64,000 bases of DNA from Cytobacillus gottheilii (GCF_900166665.1 NZ_LT800494.1:2625942-2689941); one strand, 5' to 3'; numbered from the stretch's first letter, positions 42,922-52,545 are shown. Notes: generated from the letters alone by a model not told the origin. Numbers and translations are program-made.

Positions 42922-43048
42922 GCAGTACCAACCTCCTATTAGGTATTATGCAAAATAGGAAATGTTCTGTAAATGACTAAATCCAGTGCACAGCCTCTTA
43001 TATAAAACATAAAGACGAAATTGCGTATTACTTGTGTTTGCTTCACTC

Positions 43049-43076
43049 TTGACAGTTCATCAGATTTTCGTATAAT
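43049..43076 (+). promoter_or_regulatory. Consensus sigma-A promoter on the plus strand
   Basis: TTGACA (43049-43054) and TATAAT (43071-43076) are perfect boxes with a 16-bp spacer. They point right, into a region without a plus-strand gene. Confidence 0.7.
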
Positions 43077-43082
43077 AGAATA

Positions 43083-43390
43083 TTTCTCTTCATACAGAGA
43101 AAAAATCACTATGTTTCTATCATTTTCATGAATAAATTCCTTTCTTTTTGCTTCTCTTTAGCTATATAGAATCTAGTTTTCTCTAGTTCACAAAGTTTTC
43201 ATAGTTCCAAAACTTTTTTTAAAATTTATTTCATATGAGGACATTCTTTGTTTTATATAGATTTTCTGTATCTATGCTAAGGTTTAAAGCAGCTTTTTAT
43301 CAGGCTGTCTGGTAAAAAGCAAACCGAACTTTAGCTATTAGCATAAAAAAACTGCTCCTCAACCGATTGGTTAGGAGCAGTTTCTTTTAT
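43083..43390 (+). ncRNA. Candidate non-coding RNA of about 300 nt
   Basis: The interval runs from the consensus promoter at 43049 to a hairpin (ACTGCTCCT/AGGAGCAGT) followed by TTTCTTTTATTT. No ORF longer than a few codons with an SD is present. Its end abuts the 3' end of the SEC-C gene on the opposite strand. Confidence 0.45.
43343..43386. terminator. Bidirectional terminator
   Basis: AAACTGCTCCT-AACC with GGTT-AGGAGCAGTTT forms a 15-bp stem. T7 follows on the minus strand, directly after the SEC-C gene stop; a T-rich tail also follows on the plus strand. Confidence 0.88.
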
Positions 43391-44613
43391 TTCCCGCAGC
43401 ACTTCTTATACTTCTTCCCGCTGCCGCAGGGGCATGATTCGTTTCTGCCCACTTTTTGCCTTGATTTTATATCAATCATGTTGCTGCTGGCAGGTGTTGC
43501 TAACACAGCGGTTGGCTTTGTATTTGGTTTGCGGATTTCTTTTGGTGCGTAGCCTTTTAGGTGCCATTGTTTTGTATGATTGACTAATGTCGTAACAGGA
43601 TTCATAAAATCATTTACCTCATCAACATCCTGAAAATCTATGTATTCCTGTAGATAAAGCAGAATTTCACCCAATTGCTTGCCTTTCTTTATGAGAAATA
43701 CAATTTCTCCTACAATGTTTTCTGCTTCGGACTTTTTCATGGGATAGTGAGTCACCATGTATTGCACAAGCTGCTGATAGCTGGCGGTTTGATCAATGTA
43801 GCCAGGTTCACTTGCTTGTAAGAGCTGTTCCTTTGTAAAGGGATAAAACCCAATATGCGGACGCATATTATGTTCATTTTTGAGCTTATCTAAATCTTCC
43901 AGTTCATCATGCTGAACATAGCCGTCTTTAAAAATAATTTCTGAGCCATATACTCTGCTATCAAGTAAAAGCTCTAAATACTTTAGTAGGCTTACTGGCT
44001 TTTTCAGCAGCTTTTCAATCATCGATAATAACTCATTGTACGAGACTGCACCATAATAAAAAAGTATTCCTTTTGTAATTTTTAATAGCTCCGTGTTCCG
44101 TTTGACTGCTTGCTTTATGTCAGTGCTATCACAAAGCGCCTTTAGCTGCTCTACAAGATCTGCTGGAATATAAAGGACTTTTTCTCCGTTAATCGATCCT
44201 GTTGCTACTATGCCGCTTTCACGAAAATAGGCTATCTTTTGATGAGATAAATCAGTAAAAGCATAATACCCTCCATTTTGGAGAATCTTTTTGATTACCT
44301 GCATCCTTTCTGCATCAATCCTTGCCAAAAAAGATTCCAAATGATTTGGGATGCTTACATTTAGCACTTCTATTAATTGTGCTTTTTTTAATGCACTGAG
44401 TCCCTGCAGCTCGTAAAATTTTCGAATGAAATCTAATTCCGCTTTCGTCTTCGTGCTCAGGGTATCTTCTAGACTAATAGGGTAGTCCACTGTTGCATAA
44501 AGCTTTTTATCTCTCTTTTCTTTTTCCAATATAACCGTTTCTTTCATATTGGAGAGTGCATTTAAAAGCTGTTTCTCTACGTTGCCGCTCACTTTATTAC
44601 TCATTTCTTTCAC
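43387..44613 (-). CDS. SEC-C metal-binding motif protein
   Basis: This 408-aa protein ends in VGRNESCPCGSGKKYKKCCG, the zinc-binding SEC-C motif. The N-terminal 350 residues are helical and contain repeats such as LSALKKAQLIEVLNVSIPNHL, which resembles a SAP/Rho-N-like helix pair. SEC-C motifs occur on SecA and on many uncharacterised proteins and bind metal or protein partners. Its start overlaps the upstream 76-aa gene by 4 bp. It ends a four-gene group. Confidence 0.85.
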   Translation of the reverse strand: MKEMSNKVSGNVEKQLLNALSNMKETVILEKEKRDKKLYATVDYPISLEDTLSTKTKAELDFIRKFYELQGLSALKKAQLIEVLNVSIPNHLESFLARIDAERMQVIKKILQNGGYYAFTDLSHQKIAYFRESGIVATGSINGEKVLYIPADLVEQLKALCDSTDIKQAVKRNTELLKITKGILFYYGAVSYNELLSMIEKLLKKPVSLLKYLELLLDSRVYGSEIIFKDGYVQHDELEDLDKLKNEHNMRPHIGFYPFTKEQLLQASEPGYIDQTASYQQLVQYMVTHYPMKKSEAENIVGEIVFLIKKGKQLGEILLYLQEYIDFQDVDEVNDFMNPVTTLVNHTKQWHLKGYAPKEIRKPNTKPTAVLATPASSNMIDIKSRQKVGRNESCPCGSGKKYKKCCGK

Positions 44614-44840
44614 TCCATTATATCTTCGTACTTTCTTAATTGATGAGGGTATTCTACTCCTATGTGTTCTACATTAAGTTTTCGCTGCAGATCAACCGGG
44701 AGAATAAAGATGATCTCTTCATTGCACAGGTCACTGACTTTAATCTCATTTATTCTTGTATAACCGGAAACCTCATCGCCTATCATAGCAAGCTGAAACT
44801 TGGATTGTCCATAAATGTTGATAAGTAGTTCAATGAACAT
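44610..44840 (-). CDS. Hypothetical protein, 76 aa
   Basis: This small acidic protein (MFIELLINIYGQSKFQLAMI, ending RKYEDIME) was not recognised. No clear SD precedes it; it lies 9 bp after the upstream stop and overlaps the SEC-C gene by 4 bp, so translation is probably coupled. Confidence 0.55.
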   Translation of the reverse strand: MFIELLINIYGQSKFQLAMIGDEVSGYTRINEIKVSDLCNEEIIFILPVDLQRKLNVEHIGVEYPHQLRKYEDIME

Positions 44841-44849
44841 CTCATGAAT

Positions 44850-45230
44850 TCATTTTAAACATTGATTTTGCTTGATGGTTAAAGGATAGTCAATTGAAAA
44901 GCTCTCTTCTAATTCTGATTGGGGAATTGAAACAATAATAGAAGCTGTTTCATCATCAAGAACAATGACTTCAACAAGGCTGTTAAGGGTAATGGTTTCT
45001 GAATAAGTAAATTTTCCAATAAACGAATATGTTTGCTCTTTATTTAACTGTATTGGAAGCTGGACAGGCTGGCGTTTTTCTACATAGTTATCCTTATAAG
45101 CTAAATCCATGTGCTTTGCTATGGTTTTGAGCGCTGCATTTATAACGTCTTCGTGGCTTCCATCATACTGCATTTCCAGTTCATAATAGCTCCCACGCCA
45201 TTGAGCAGGGTCGCTTATTTTTTTGGTCAT
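44850..45230 (-). CDS. Hypothetical protein, 126 aa
   Basis: The protein has a WRGSYYELEMQY start, an AALKTIAKHMDLAY helix and a beta-rich C-terminal half. No family was recognised. It belongs to the group ending with the SEC-C gene. Confidence 0.6.
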   Translation of the reverse strand: MTKKISDPAQWRGSYYELEMQYDGSHEDVINAALKTIAKHMDLAYKDNYVEKRQPVQLPIQLNKEQTYSFIGKFTYSETITLNSLVEVIVLDDETASIIVSIPQSELEESFSIDYPLTIKQNQCLK

Positions 45231-45286
45231 TGAGATCTCCCCGTCATCTTAATGCATCTATAATTTGCATTTATCATTGTAAAACA

Positions 45287-46423
45287 TTACGAACGCAGCT
45301 TCACACGATAATGTCCCATCGATTTTGGTACTCCTTTTAACTCAAGAAACCCTGTATAGATTAAGTCCCTTATCCGATATTCCAAATAGTCCGCATGTTT
45401 GAATTCTTTACGGTTTTCCAAAACCTCACCAATAACACTGCCTGTTTTAATAAAGTCTTTTTGTTCCTGTGCCTCATGCAATTTTTTGATCGTATTTAAA
45501 ATCAGTGAATCATAGTGATTCTGTTTCATTTCCATAATTGCATTGTCACGGTAAATCCGCAAAACTCCCTTAGCCTGTGAGAGTGTATTCCATTCTTTAT
45601 GATATTGATACAGCTCTGCTTCATTTAATGCCTTAACTTCTCCTCTTTTTTCAAAAAGAACCCTAACATCTTGAGAGGCAAGATAACTTGTATATAAGAA
45701 TTCTTGTTGTGCATCCTTTGTTGTTATGTATTTTTCATAGAGTTCAACAAAATTCATTAGATAAATCACATTTGTTTTATGCCGCAGTATGTATAAAATA
45801 AACCGCAGGAATGTTTGTTCAGATGCATCGTTTCCATACCAGATATAAATCGGAAGAGTTTCTGGAATGTCTTCGATCTCCCGAAGCATATTCCTAAATT
45901 TATTTTCACCCTCAAATTCTTCCTGCTCACTATTAATATGGTCAAACAGCCATTCATTGCGATACTTTTGTCCTTCTTTCTCATGCAGCTTCCAGATGGG
46001 ACCGATTGCAAGAAATTCAGTAAAGCCTATAACAGCCTTTGGATGCTGCACTCCTATTCTGACCGTGCCTGCTGCGGATTCGGAAGATACAATATGTACG
46101 CTATCCACTTCTTTGAATGGATCTCTGCTGAACGGTTTACAAGCCAGCAATGAGCGGTATTGCTGGATGCTGTTGTTGATTTCTTCAACCATATCGTTCA
46201 ACACATCCTGGTTGACGAATATACTGAATCCTTCAGGCGGGTTTGTCTCTTCATGTTTAAACGTTTCAAACGCTTCCTCGTCAGCTATTTCAAATGATCT
46301 CCACTCGCCATTTTGAGTCCAATTCGAAACGGTTAAATACTCCGTAGAGTCCATTTTGTACATATAGACCCTTTTAGGCTCCAGATAAAAATACACGAAC
46401 GGAAATCTGACTTTGCTTTTCAC
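45287..46423 (-). CDS. DUF1835/DUF3658 domain protein
   Basis: About 378 aa. After an N-terminal region, DSVHIVSSESAAGTVRIGVQ and VIGFTEFLAIGPIWKLHEKEG match the start of DUF1835; the C-terminal 90 residues with TIKKLHEAQEQKDFIKTG fit DUF3658. Its function is unknown. The GTG at 46423 lies 9 nt after AAGGAG and is preferred over upstream ATGs without SD. It heads the four-gene group. Confidence 0.72.
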   Translation of the reverse strand: MKSKVRFPFVYFYLEPKRVYMYKMDSTEYLTVSNWTQNGEWRSFEIADEEAFETFKHEETNPPEGFSIFVNQDVLNDMVEEINNSIQQYRSLLACKPFSRDPFKEVDSVHIVSSESAAGTVRIGVQHPKAVIGFTEFLAIGPIWKLHEKEGQKYRNEWLFDHINSEQEEFEGENKFRNMLREIEDIPETLPIYIWYGNDASEQTFLRFILYILRHKTNVIYLMNFVELYEKYITTKDAQQEFLYTSYLASQDVRVLFEKRGEVKALNEAELYQYHKEWNTLSQAKGVLRIYRDNAIMEMKQNHYDSLILNTIKKLHEAQEQKDFIKTGSVIGEVLENRKEFKHADYLEYRIRDLIYTGFLELKGVPKSMGHYRVKLRS

Positions 46424-46469
46424 TTCGAACCACTCCTTTTCTATAAATTTTACCATATTCACTCATGTT

Positions 46470-46511
46470 AAAAAGCGCCATTTCCAATTAGAAATGACGC
46501 TTCGTTTTTGA
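46470..46511. terminator. Bidirectional terminator
   Basis: AAGCG-CATTTC and GAAATG-CGCTT form an 11-bp stem with one mismatch and T-runs on both sides. It ends the ABC permease transcript. Confidence 0.8.
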
Positions 46512-46545
46512 GGTCAGAAAAGAACCTCATTTTTTCAGCTGTACT

Positions 46546-49146
46546 CTATATATTCTCTTGTTTAATACTCTCAATAATATTATCCTGATTGACTTTTCGA
46601 ATTGAATACAGCATGGATGTTCCTACAATCAGGAAAATGCTGATAATGCAATAGAATATATTCATCCACGGCACTTCAAATTTATAGTCAAATGATGAGG
46701 TTGTAGCATAATAGATCAGATACATGACAATAAGGCTGAGCGGCAGGCCGTACAGTATGGATTTGAGACCGTAGAAGAGACTCTCATAGCTGATCATTTT
46801 ATTAAAGCCCATCGGTGTCATCCCTACTGACTTGAGCATAGCAAACTCTCTTTTTCTAAGGGAAACACTAGTAGATATTGTGTTAAAAATATTCGCAACT
46901 GAAATCAAGGTGATCAGCGCAATAAAGCCATAGGTGAAGACAGAGAGAATCAAAATTAGCTGTTCCTGCTCCTGTCTTTCTCTGTATAGATTATAAACAT
47001 GAAGATCAGCGTCGGCGTCTTCAATCATTTCCTGCAGTTTTAGCGGGTCCGAACTTCGGAGATATACACTTGAATTGGCCAAGTCCTGAATGTCAGCTGT
47101 CACTAACTCATTATAGACCGCTTCGGTCGTAATAAAATGAACACTGCCTGGCCCGGCGTAATGGATCCCCATTGGAACCTCATTTGTTTCAGCTGCGATT
47201 GTGATATCTGTAACGCTCTTGTCTATTGATTGTCCGTAATCATGATAGTACAACGATAAAGTATCACCAATCTCCTTAATAATGGCTTCTGTCTCGACAA
47301 ATCTTCCACTTTCGGAATCTTGGTATTGTGCTGTGTTGACCATAATGACCGGAAAATCCCCTGAAGTTTTATCCGAAAAAGAATATGCACCTATTTGTTC
47401 CGCATATTCTTCAAAGCTTTGTTCATCTAAACTGGAGACCGTCGCATTGTAAAGAAACCCTTTTTCGTCCGACTCCAATAGTCCGCTTTGTATGTCTTCT
47501 TGGAGCGGCAAAGCAGCTTCCTCTTCTTTTACATAAAAATTTAAATCAATATATTTATGCAGCACAGAGCTCTCAACCAAGTCGTACTCTGTTACACTTG
47601 ACAGCTGTTCGGTTTTCTCTTCATCATTGCTATTTAGCGAAACTCTAATGTCAAAATTAATCCCTTCTTGAGATAATTCTAATGATTTTTTTAAGCTATC
47701 GGTAAAAAAGGAGACCGATAAAAATAAGAGAATGCTGATGACAAGGGAAAAAACGGTCACATTATAACGGCGTTTGTTTCGTTTTAAATTTTTAAGCCCT
47801 ATTTCTCCTTCAATGCCAAATAGCTTTCTCACAAGTTTCGGTGTTTTAATCTTTTTGCCTGTGAGTTTTACATCCTGTGATTGGCGAATCGCGTCAATTG
47901 CAGATATTTTTGAAGCCTTAACAGCCGGTAAATAGGTTGATATAAAGATGGTTGCTAACGACAAAAGGCATGCTGTCACGATGGACATTGGGGTAATGAC
48001 CACCGTTAATTTTTCTGAAATGCCTAAAGCTCCTTCAATCATGTCATTGATTAATAGGAAGGTTATCCATATACCTGTTAAACCGGCAATGATCCCCAGC
48101 GGAATACTGATAAGAGCGATCACAAAACCTTCAAAAAAGACGGAATTCCTTTTTTGGCGTTTGGTTGCCCCCACACTTGACAGCATTCCTAAATGACGGG
48201 ATCTTTCAGAAACACTTATCGCAAACGCATTATAAATCAATGCAATAGACCCGATCATGATAACAGCGACTATAATCCCCAGCAGCCTATACAATGTAGT
48301 TTGCAGGTTTGCATTATCTGTGACACCGTAATAGCGGAGCAGACTATCATTAAAACTTAAGGATGTTTTCTCCAATCCAATGCTTTTTGCTAAAGCTTCC
48401 GCATGGTCAAATATATCCTTATTAATGTCTTTGACGATCACAGATACATCAGCTAAAAGCCCCGCTTCTTCACCATCAACAAAAGAAATAACCGTATATC
48501 CAGGCGACCATGTTGGCTCCCATTCTGGTCTTTCAATCATGCCAACAATTTTAAATGTCTGTTCATCAGTTTCTGCAATCGTTTCAGCGGTTTCGCCGTC
48601 CAGCTGAATAAGGGAGTCGGTTTGTTTTAATTCTCTTTCAGGATCAGCGTCAGGCAGAGTATTCACTCTCTCTCCCACCTGAAGTGTCAATTCATCGCCA
48701 ACCTGATAAGAAACTCCTCCATTTGTTTCAATATGCTCTGACAGAACTACTTCATTACTTGCTTCGGGCAATCGGCCCTCTTTTATATGAACCGGGTAAT
48801 TCTTTAAGCCAGCTGTATCAAAGGATTTAATAAAGACATATGGTTTGTTATCATTTTCAGAGCCAGTTAAATAGGCATAGCCATCATTTCTCGATAGGAA
48901 GGATGATTGTGTTTGTTCGTCATCTTGAATCGCCTGTATTTGTTCTTTACTTACATTTTCGTATGACACATGCCATTCACCATGATTGGCAATGGATTGT
49001 TTTTTAAATAAATCTAGAAAAGAGACTCCTAAAGTCGTTACGGCAACAATCATCGCAACAGATATAATCACACCAAAGATCGTAACGAGCGTTCTCCTTT
49101 TATTCTGTTTCAAATGCTGAATGGTCAGCTTGTTCACAATATTCAT
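46546..49146 (-). CDS. FtsX-like ABC transporter permease
   Basis: This 866-aa permease has an N-terminal helix (TLVTIFGVIISVAMIVAVTTL) and a large extracytoplasmic domain. A first FtsX block (LLGIIVAVIMIGSIALIYNAF, HLGMLSSVGATKRQ) follows, then a second extracytoplasmic domain and a second FtsX block (FIALITLISVANIFNTI, FAMLKSVGMTP). It is longer than BceB-type permeases. It probably exports or removes a membrane-active compound with its ATPase. The ATG overlaps the ATPase stop by 4 bp. Confidence 0.88.
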   Translation of the reverse strand: MNIVNKLTIQHLKQNKRRTLVTIFGVIISVAMIVAVTTLGVSFLDLFKKQSIANHGEWHVSYENVSKEQIQAIQDDEQTQSSFLSRNDGYAYLTGSENDNKPYVFIKSFDTAGLKNYPVHIKEGRLPEASNEVVLSEHIETNGGVSYQVGDELTLQVGERVNTLPDADPERELKQTDSLIQLDGETAETIAETDEQTFKIVGMIERPEWEPTWSPGYTVISFVDGEEAGLLADVSVIVKDINKDIFDHAEALAKSIGLEKTSLSFNDSLLRYYGVTDNANLQTTLYRLLGIIVAVIMIGSIALIYNAFAISVSERSRHLGMLSSVGATKRQKRNSVFFEGFVIALISIPLGIIAGLTGIWITFLLINDMIEGALGISEKLTVVITPMSIVTACLLSLATIFISTYLPAVKASKISAIDAIRQSQDVKLTGKKIKTPKLVRKLFGIEGEIGLKNLKRNKRRYNVTVFSLVISILLFLSVSFFTDSLKKSLELSQEGINFDIRVSLNSNDEEKTEQLSSVTEYDLVESSVLHKYIDLNFYVKEEEAALPLQEDIQSGLLESDEKGFLYNATVSSLDEQSFEEYAEQIGAYSFSDKTSGDFPVIMVNTAQYQDSESGRFVETEAIIKEIGDTLSLYYHDYGQSIDKSVTDITIAAETNEVPMGIHYAGPGSVHFITTEAVYNELVTADIQDLANSSVYLRSSDPLKLQEMIEDADADLHVYNLYRERQEQEQLILILSVFTYGFIALITLISVANIFNTISTSVSLRKREFAMLKSVGMTPMGFNKMISYESLFYGLKSILYGLPLSLIVMYLIYYATTSSFDYKFEVPWMNIFYCIISIFLIVGTSMLYSIRKVNQDNIIESIKQENI

Positions 49147-49826
49147 GGATGAAGCACCTCATCCTTTGCTATCCTGCCATCTTCAATTGAAATAACGCGA
49201 TCTGCTTCGAGTGCCACTCGCTCGTCGTGGGTAATCACAATGAGTGTTTGCTTATACGTTTTATTAAACATTTTCAGCAGGTCCATAATTTCCTCGCTGT
49301 TTTTGCTGTCCAGATTGCCTGTCGGTTCATCTGCAAGCATAATGGCAGGCTGGCTGATGAGCGCTCTTCCAATGGAAACACGCTGCTGCTGTCCGCCTGA
49401 TAGCTGATTGGGCAAATGTGACAGCCGGTGTTCTAGGCCTAGTGTATTCACAATATCAGTTAAATGCTGATTGTCGACTTTATGTCCGTCAAGCAGTACA
49501 GGCAGTGTGATATTTTCTTCTACTGTTAATACAGGAATTAAATTATAAAATTGATAGATCAATCCAATTTGCCTGCGTCTGAAAATCGCAAGCTGTGATT
49601 CGTTTAATCCATAAATATCGGTATTGTCGACCAGCACCTTGCCGCCCGTTGGAATGTCGACACCGCCAAGCATATGCAGCAAAGTTGATTTGCCAGAGCC
49701 GGATGGCCCAATAATCGCCACGAACTCACCCTTTTTGACTGAAAAAGAAACATGATCAAGGGCTTTAACGGCTGTATCTCCTGTTCCGTACACTTTAGAC
49801 AGATTCTCTATTTTTAAAATATCCAT
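49143..49826 (-). CDS. ABC transporter ATP-binding protein (LolD/MacB type)
   Basis: This 227-aa ATPase has Walker A GPSGSGKST, Q-loop FYNLIP, signature LSGGQQQR, Walker B IMLADEPTGNLDS and H-loop ITHDE. The TGNLDS sequence is typical of ATPases that serve FtsX-type permeases. The ATG at 49826 lies 8 nt after GGAGG. It pairs with the downstream 866-aa permease. Confidence 0.92.
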   Translation of the reverse strand: MDILKIENLSKVYGTGDTAVKALDHVSFSVKKGEFVAIIGPSGSGKSTLLHMLGGVDIPTGGKVLVDNTDIYGLNESQLAIFRRRQIGLIYQFYNLIPVLTVEENITLPVLLDGHKVDNQHLTDIVNTLGLEHRLSHLPNQLSGGQQQRVSIGRALISQPAIMLADEPTGNLDSKNSEEIMDLLKMFNKTYKQTLIVITHDERVALEADRVISIEDGRIAKDEVLHP

Positions 49827-49857
49827 ATCATATACCTCCAACATTCAATATACATAA

Positions 49858-49900
49858 AGTATATCTGCCTAAAATGACTCTGCCGTGACTGTAAAATGAC
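49858..49900 (-). promoter_or_regulatory. Activator-type promoter with direct repeats
   Basis: Two direct repeats TAAAATGAC (49870-49878 and 49892-49900) are spaced 22 bp apart, close to two helical turns. They lie upstream of a -10 TATACT (49858-49863, minus) that lacks a good -35. This suits activation by the neighbouring response regulator. Confidence 0.55.
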
Positions 49901-49919
49901 AATTTAGTCACTTAAGCTC

Positions 49920-50933
49920 TTACAGGATTTGTTTATATAATTTGATGTGGAATGTGGTTCCTTGGTTCAGTTCACTTGTGACCGTAATAGAGCCATTCTG
50001 CCTTTTTATAATGCTATATGCCATGGCCAGTCCTATTCCAATGCTGTCATCGCCAGCATTTTTTCCTTTGTAAAATCGCTTAAATATGTATGGTAGATCT
50101 TCTTTCGGAATACCTCTTCCATTATCATTAATGACGATTTCGGTAAAAAGTGCATTTTCAGAGCAGGATGCCTTGATGTGTCCGCCTTCCGCCGTATGCT
50201 CCACACAATTCTTCAGAATGTTCACCAGTGCTTCTGCTGTCCACTTGGCATCTCCGATAAAATTTGCTTTGTCCTCACCTGTGAGTTCGAATGTTTGATT
50301 TTTTACATCCATTGGAATCAATAGCGGCTGTGTCGCCTGCCTTATAACATCTTCTGCATTCACTGTTTCCTTTTTAAAATGAATGGTCCCAGCATCAATT
50401 TTCGATAGTTTTAATAATGAGGACACCAGCCACTCAATTCGTTCAAGCTGCACGGTCATGCTGCGAGTGAATTCTGAACGCTTTTTATCATCTAAGTTGC
50501 TGTCGTTCAGGAGATCAGACATCACCATCATGGACGTTAAGGGAGTTTTTAATTGGTGTGAAATATCAGATATAGCATCAGTCAATTCCTGCTTATTCTT
50601 TTGAAGATAAGCACTTTGATCAGAAAGCTTCCTCGTTACTTTATAGATTTCATTTTTTAGAATGCTTAATTCACCTTCGTAATTATCACGAATGTCATAT
50701 GCTATGCTTTCACTGCTGATTTTTCGCATATAATGTGTAAGTTTTTCAATTTCCCGATAGCGCCACCGTGTAAATAGTAAAAAAGCGGTAATCAGTAAAA
50801 CTTCTGCTGCCAGAATGTAAATAAGAGCCTCGGTTGTTAAAAAAAATGTGGCTGCTCCCAATATAAGTACACTTATTGTCATCAATACAATCAAAAATAA
50901 TTGCCATTCTCTGTTCCGCCACATGCTACTCAC
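49920..50933 (-). CDS. Sensor histidine kinase
   Basis: This 337-aa kinase has two N-terminal helices with a very short loop (LFLIVLMTISVLILGAATFF, LIYILAAEVLLITAFLLF), as in intramembrane-sensing kinases. The phosphorylated His is in ISHQLKTPL; NILKNCVEH, DNGRGIP and GIGLAMAY are the N, G1 and G2 boxes. It probably senses the state of the ABC transporter. It overlaps the regulator gene by 8 bp. Confidence 0.9.
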   Translation of the reverse strand: MSSMWRNREWQLFLIVLMTISVLILGAATFFLTTEALIYILAAEVLLITAFLLFTRWRYREIEKLTHYMRKISSESIAYDIRDNYEGELSILKNEIYKVTRKLSDQSAYLQKNKQELTDAISDISHQLKTPLTSMMVMSDLLNDSNLDDKKRSEFTRSMTVQLERIEWLVSSLLKLSKIDAGTIHFKKETVNAEDVIRQATQPLLIPMDVKNQTFELTGEDKANFIGDAKWTAEALVNILKNCVEHTAEGGHIKASCSENALFTEIVINDNGRGIPKEDLPYIFKRFYKGKNAGDDSIGIGLAMAYSIIKRQNGSITVTSELNQGTTFHIKLYKQIL

Positions 50934-51612
50934 CTACTTTATAGCCAATACCGCGGACGGTTTTAATGATTTCTGGTGTTTGCGGATGGTCCTCAAGCTT
51001 TTCACGCAATCTTTTTATATAAACGGTTAGGGTGTTATCGTTCACAAAATCACCCGCTACATCCCATAACTGTTCAAGCAGCTGTGCTCTTGACAGCACT
51101 TGTCCAATATGATTGCTGAAAATGAGCAGCAAACGATATTCAAGTGCAGTTAGAAATACTTCTTCATCCCTTTTGAACACTTTCCCTTCCAGCGTGTTTA
51201 TGACTATATGTTGAATTTCGATATTTTTTTTATTCAGTGGCTGTTTCGAGTATCTGCGCAGCACTGATTTAATTCTCGAGAGCAGCTCCCGAATCCGAAA
51301 AGGCTTCGTAATATAATCATCTCCGCCCATATCGAGGCCCATCACTACATTCACTTCATCGTCGAACGCTGTTAAAAAAATGACCGGCAGATCCTTGCGC
51401 TCTTTCACGTATGAGCACAAATCATAGCCGCTCCCATCTGGAAGTCCCACATCAAACAAGCAGAGATCAATACGGTCTATCTCTCTTGATAAAATATCCA
51501 GTGCTGAAGCAGAATTATAACAAAGAATAGATACAAACCCATCTTGTTGTAATGTATATTCAAGTCCTGCGGCAATCGTTTTGTCGTCTTCAACAATCAT
51601 AATCGTTACCAT
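50926..51612 (-). CDS. OmpR-family response regulator
   Basis: This 228-aa regulator has a receiver domain (IMIVEDDKTIA, phosphoacceptor Asp in LCLFDVGLPDGSG, Lys in DYITKPF) and a winged-helix output domain (VFLTALEYRLLLIF, NTLTVYIKRLREKLE). It probably activates the downstream ABC genes. The ATG at 51612 follows GGGGTG by 6 nt. Confidence 0.92.
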   Translation of the reverse strand: MVTIMIVEDDKTIAAGLEYTLQQDGFVSILCYNSASALDILSREIDRIDLCLFDVGLPDGSGYDLCSYVKERKDLPVIFLTAFDDEVNVVMGLDMGGDDYITKPFRIRELLSRIKSVLRRYSKQPLNKKNIEIQHIVINTLEGKVFKRDEEVFLTALEYRLLLIFSNHIGQVLSRAQLLEQLWDVAGDFVNDNTLTVYIKRLREKLEDHPQTPEIIKTVRGIGYKVGE

Positions 51613-51675
51613 TTTATTCACCCCAACCTCTAGCATAAAGGATCAATGAAGTGATAAGCAAAGTTTAATTACTTA

Positions 51676-51708
51676 AAAATAGAATACCCCTGCACAGGAG
51701 CAGGGGCA
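51676..51708 (-). terminator. Rho-independent terminator of the coat gene
   Basis: CCCCTGC and GCAGGGG form a 7-bp GC stem. On the minus strand a T-rich tail (TATTCTATTTTT) follows, 7 bp after the coat gene stop. Confidence 0.8.
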
Positions 51709-51714
51709 CGTTGA

Positions 51715-52365
51715 TTAATGCTTCATTTGGTTGTTCATAGGCATTTGCCCTTGTCCTGGTGCTGCAGCTGGCGCGTATGCATTTGTTAAAGCCTGCATAT
51801 CCTGTGCTGCCAGTTGTGGAACTTGGTAGTAGTGATGTTTGTTTTGATAAATCGATAACTCATAAGCCATTTCAATGCAGTTTGGCACTGAATCAGCCAG
51901 CACTCGGCGTACAACTGGGTTTGTTACTTCAAGTGCAGACATTGTTTTTAGTGACGCTGCTGACTTATGTGCATGCAGCAGGCATCCTGAAATATATTCA
52001 TCGTTTATTTCAGTTGCAGACTGGAATGGCTTTTTAGGCGCTCTTGGTGTTAAACCATAAATAAAATCATTATTTTGCGTCATATTATACGTTTGTGTCG
52101 GCACCTGAGGATCTTGACCTGTTTTGAAGCACTCAAGAGTTGTATTATACTCTTGAACAAGGAAAGCATGCTGGCGATTCATGATATTAATCAGTTCAGG
52201 ATCTTGTGCATGCTCTTTTAGCAAGACAAATTGATTAATCGTGCCAACCCCTGCAGTTAGTACTTCGTTTAAGTCAAAAACCTCATGACCACCATGATTC
52301 ATTTGCGGTGGTACAGTACCTGTGTGCATATTTTGGTGCATTTGGCCTTGTTGTTGGTTTTCCAT
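51715..52365 (-). CDS. Spore coat protein, CotF family
   Basis: This 216-aa protein has a Gln/His/Met-rich N terminus (ENQQQGQMHQNMHTG) and a helical CotF-like core: DLNEVLTAGVGTINQFVLLK, MNRQHAFLVQEYNTTLECF, EYISGCLLHAHKSAASLKT and VTNPVVRRVLADSVPNCIEM. The tail is rich in Ala, Pro, Gln and Met. It is probably part of the spore coat and expressed late in the mother cell. The gene is monocistronic. Confidence 0.88.
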   Translation of the reverse strand: MENQQQGQMHQNMHTGTVPPQMNHGGHEVFDLNEVLTAGVGTINQFVLLKEHAQDPELINIMNRQHAFLVQEYNTTLECFKTGQDPQVPTQTYNMTQNNDFIYGLTPRAPKKPFQSATEINDEYISGCLLHAHKSAASLKTMSALEVTNPVVRRVLADSVPNCIEMAYELSIYQNKHHYYQVPQLAAQDMQALTNAYAPAAAPGQGQMPMNNQMKH

Positions 52366-52545
52366 GTCATTACCTCCCTTTTTAATCTCGATGTTACCTT
52401 GTTATTATGAAATCTTTTCGAGTACTTATTCACTTGTTTTCAATAACCAAAAATAAGCATAAATCGGAAGAATTACAGGAAAGAGAGTATGATTGGAAGG
52501 TGGATGTTTTGTGCTTCTTCATGAATCAGCAGCTTTTCACTCTGC

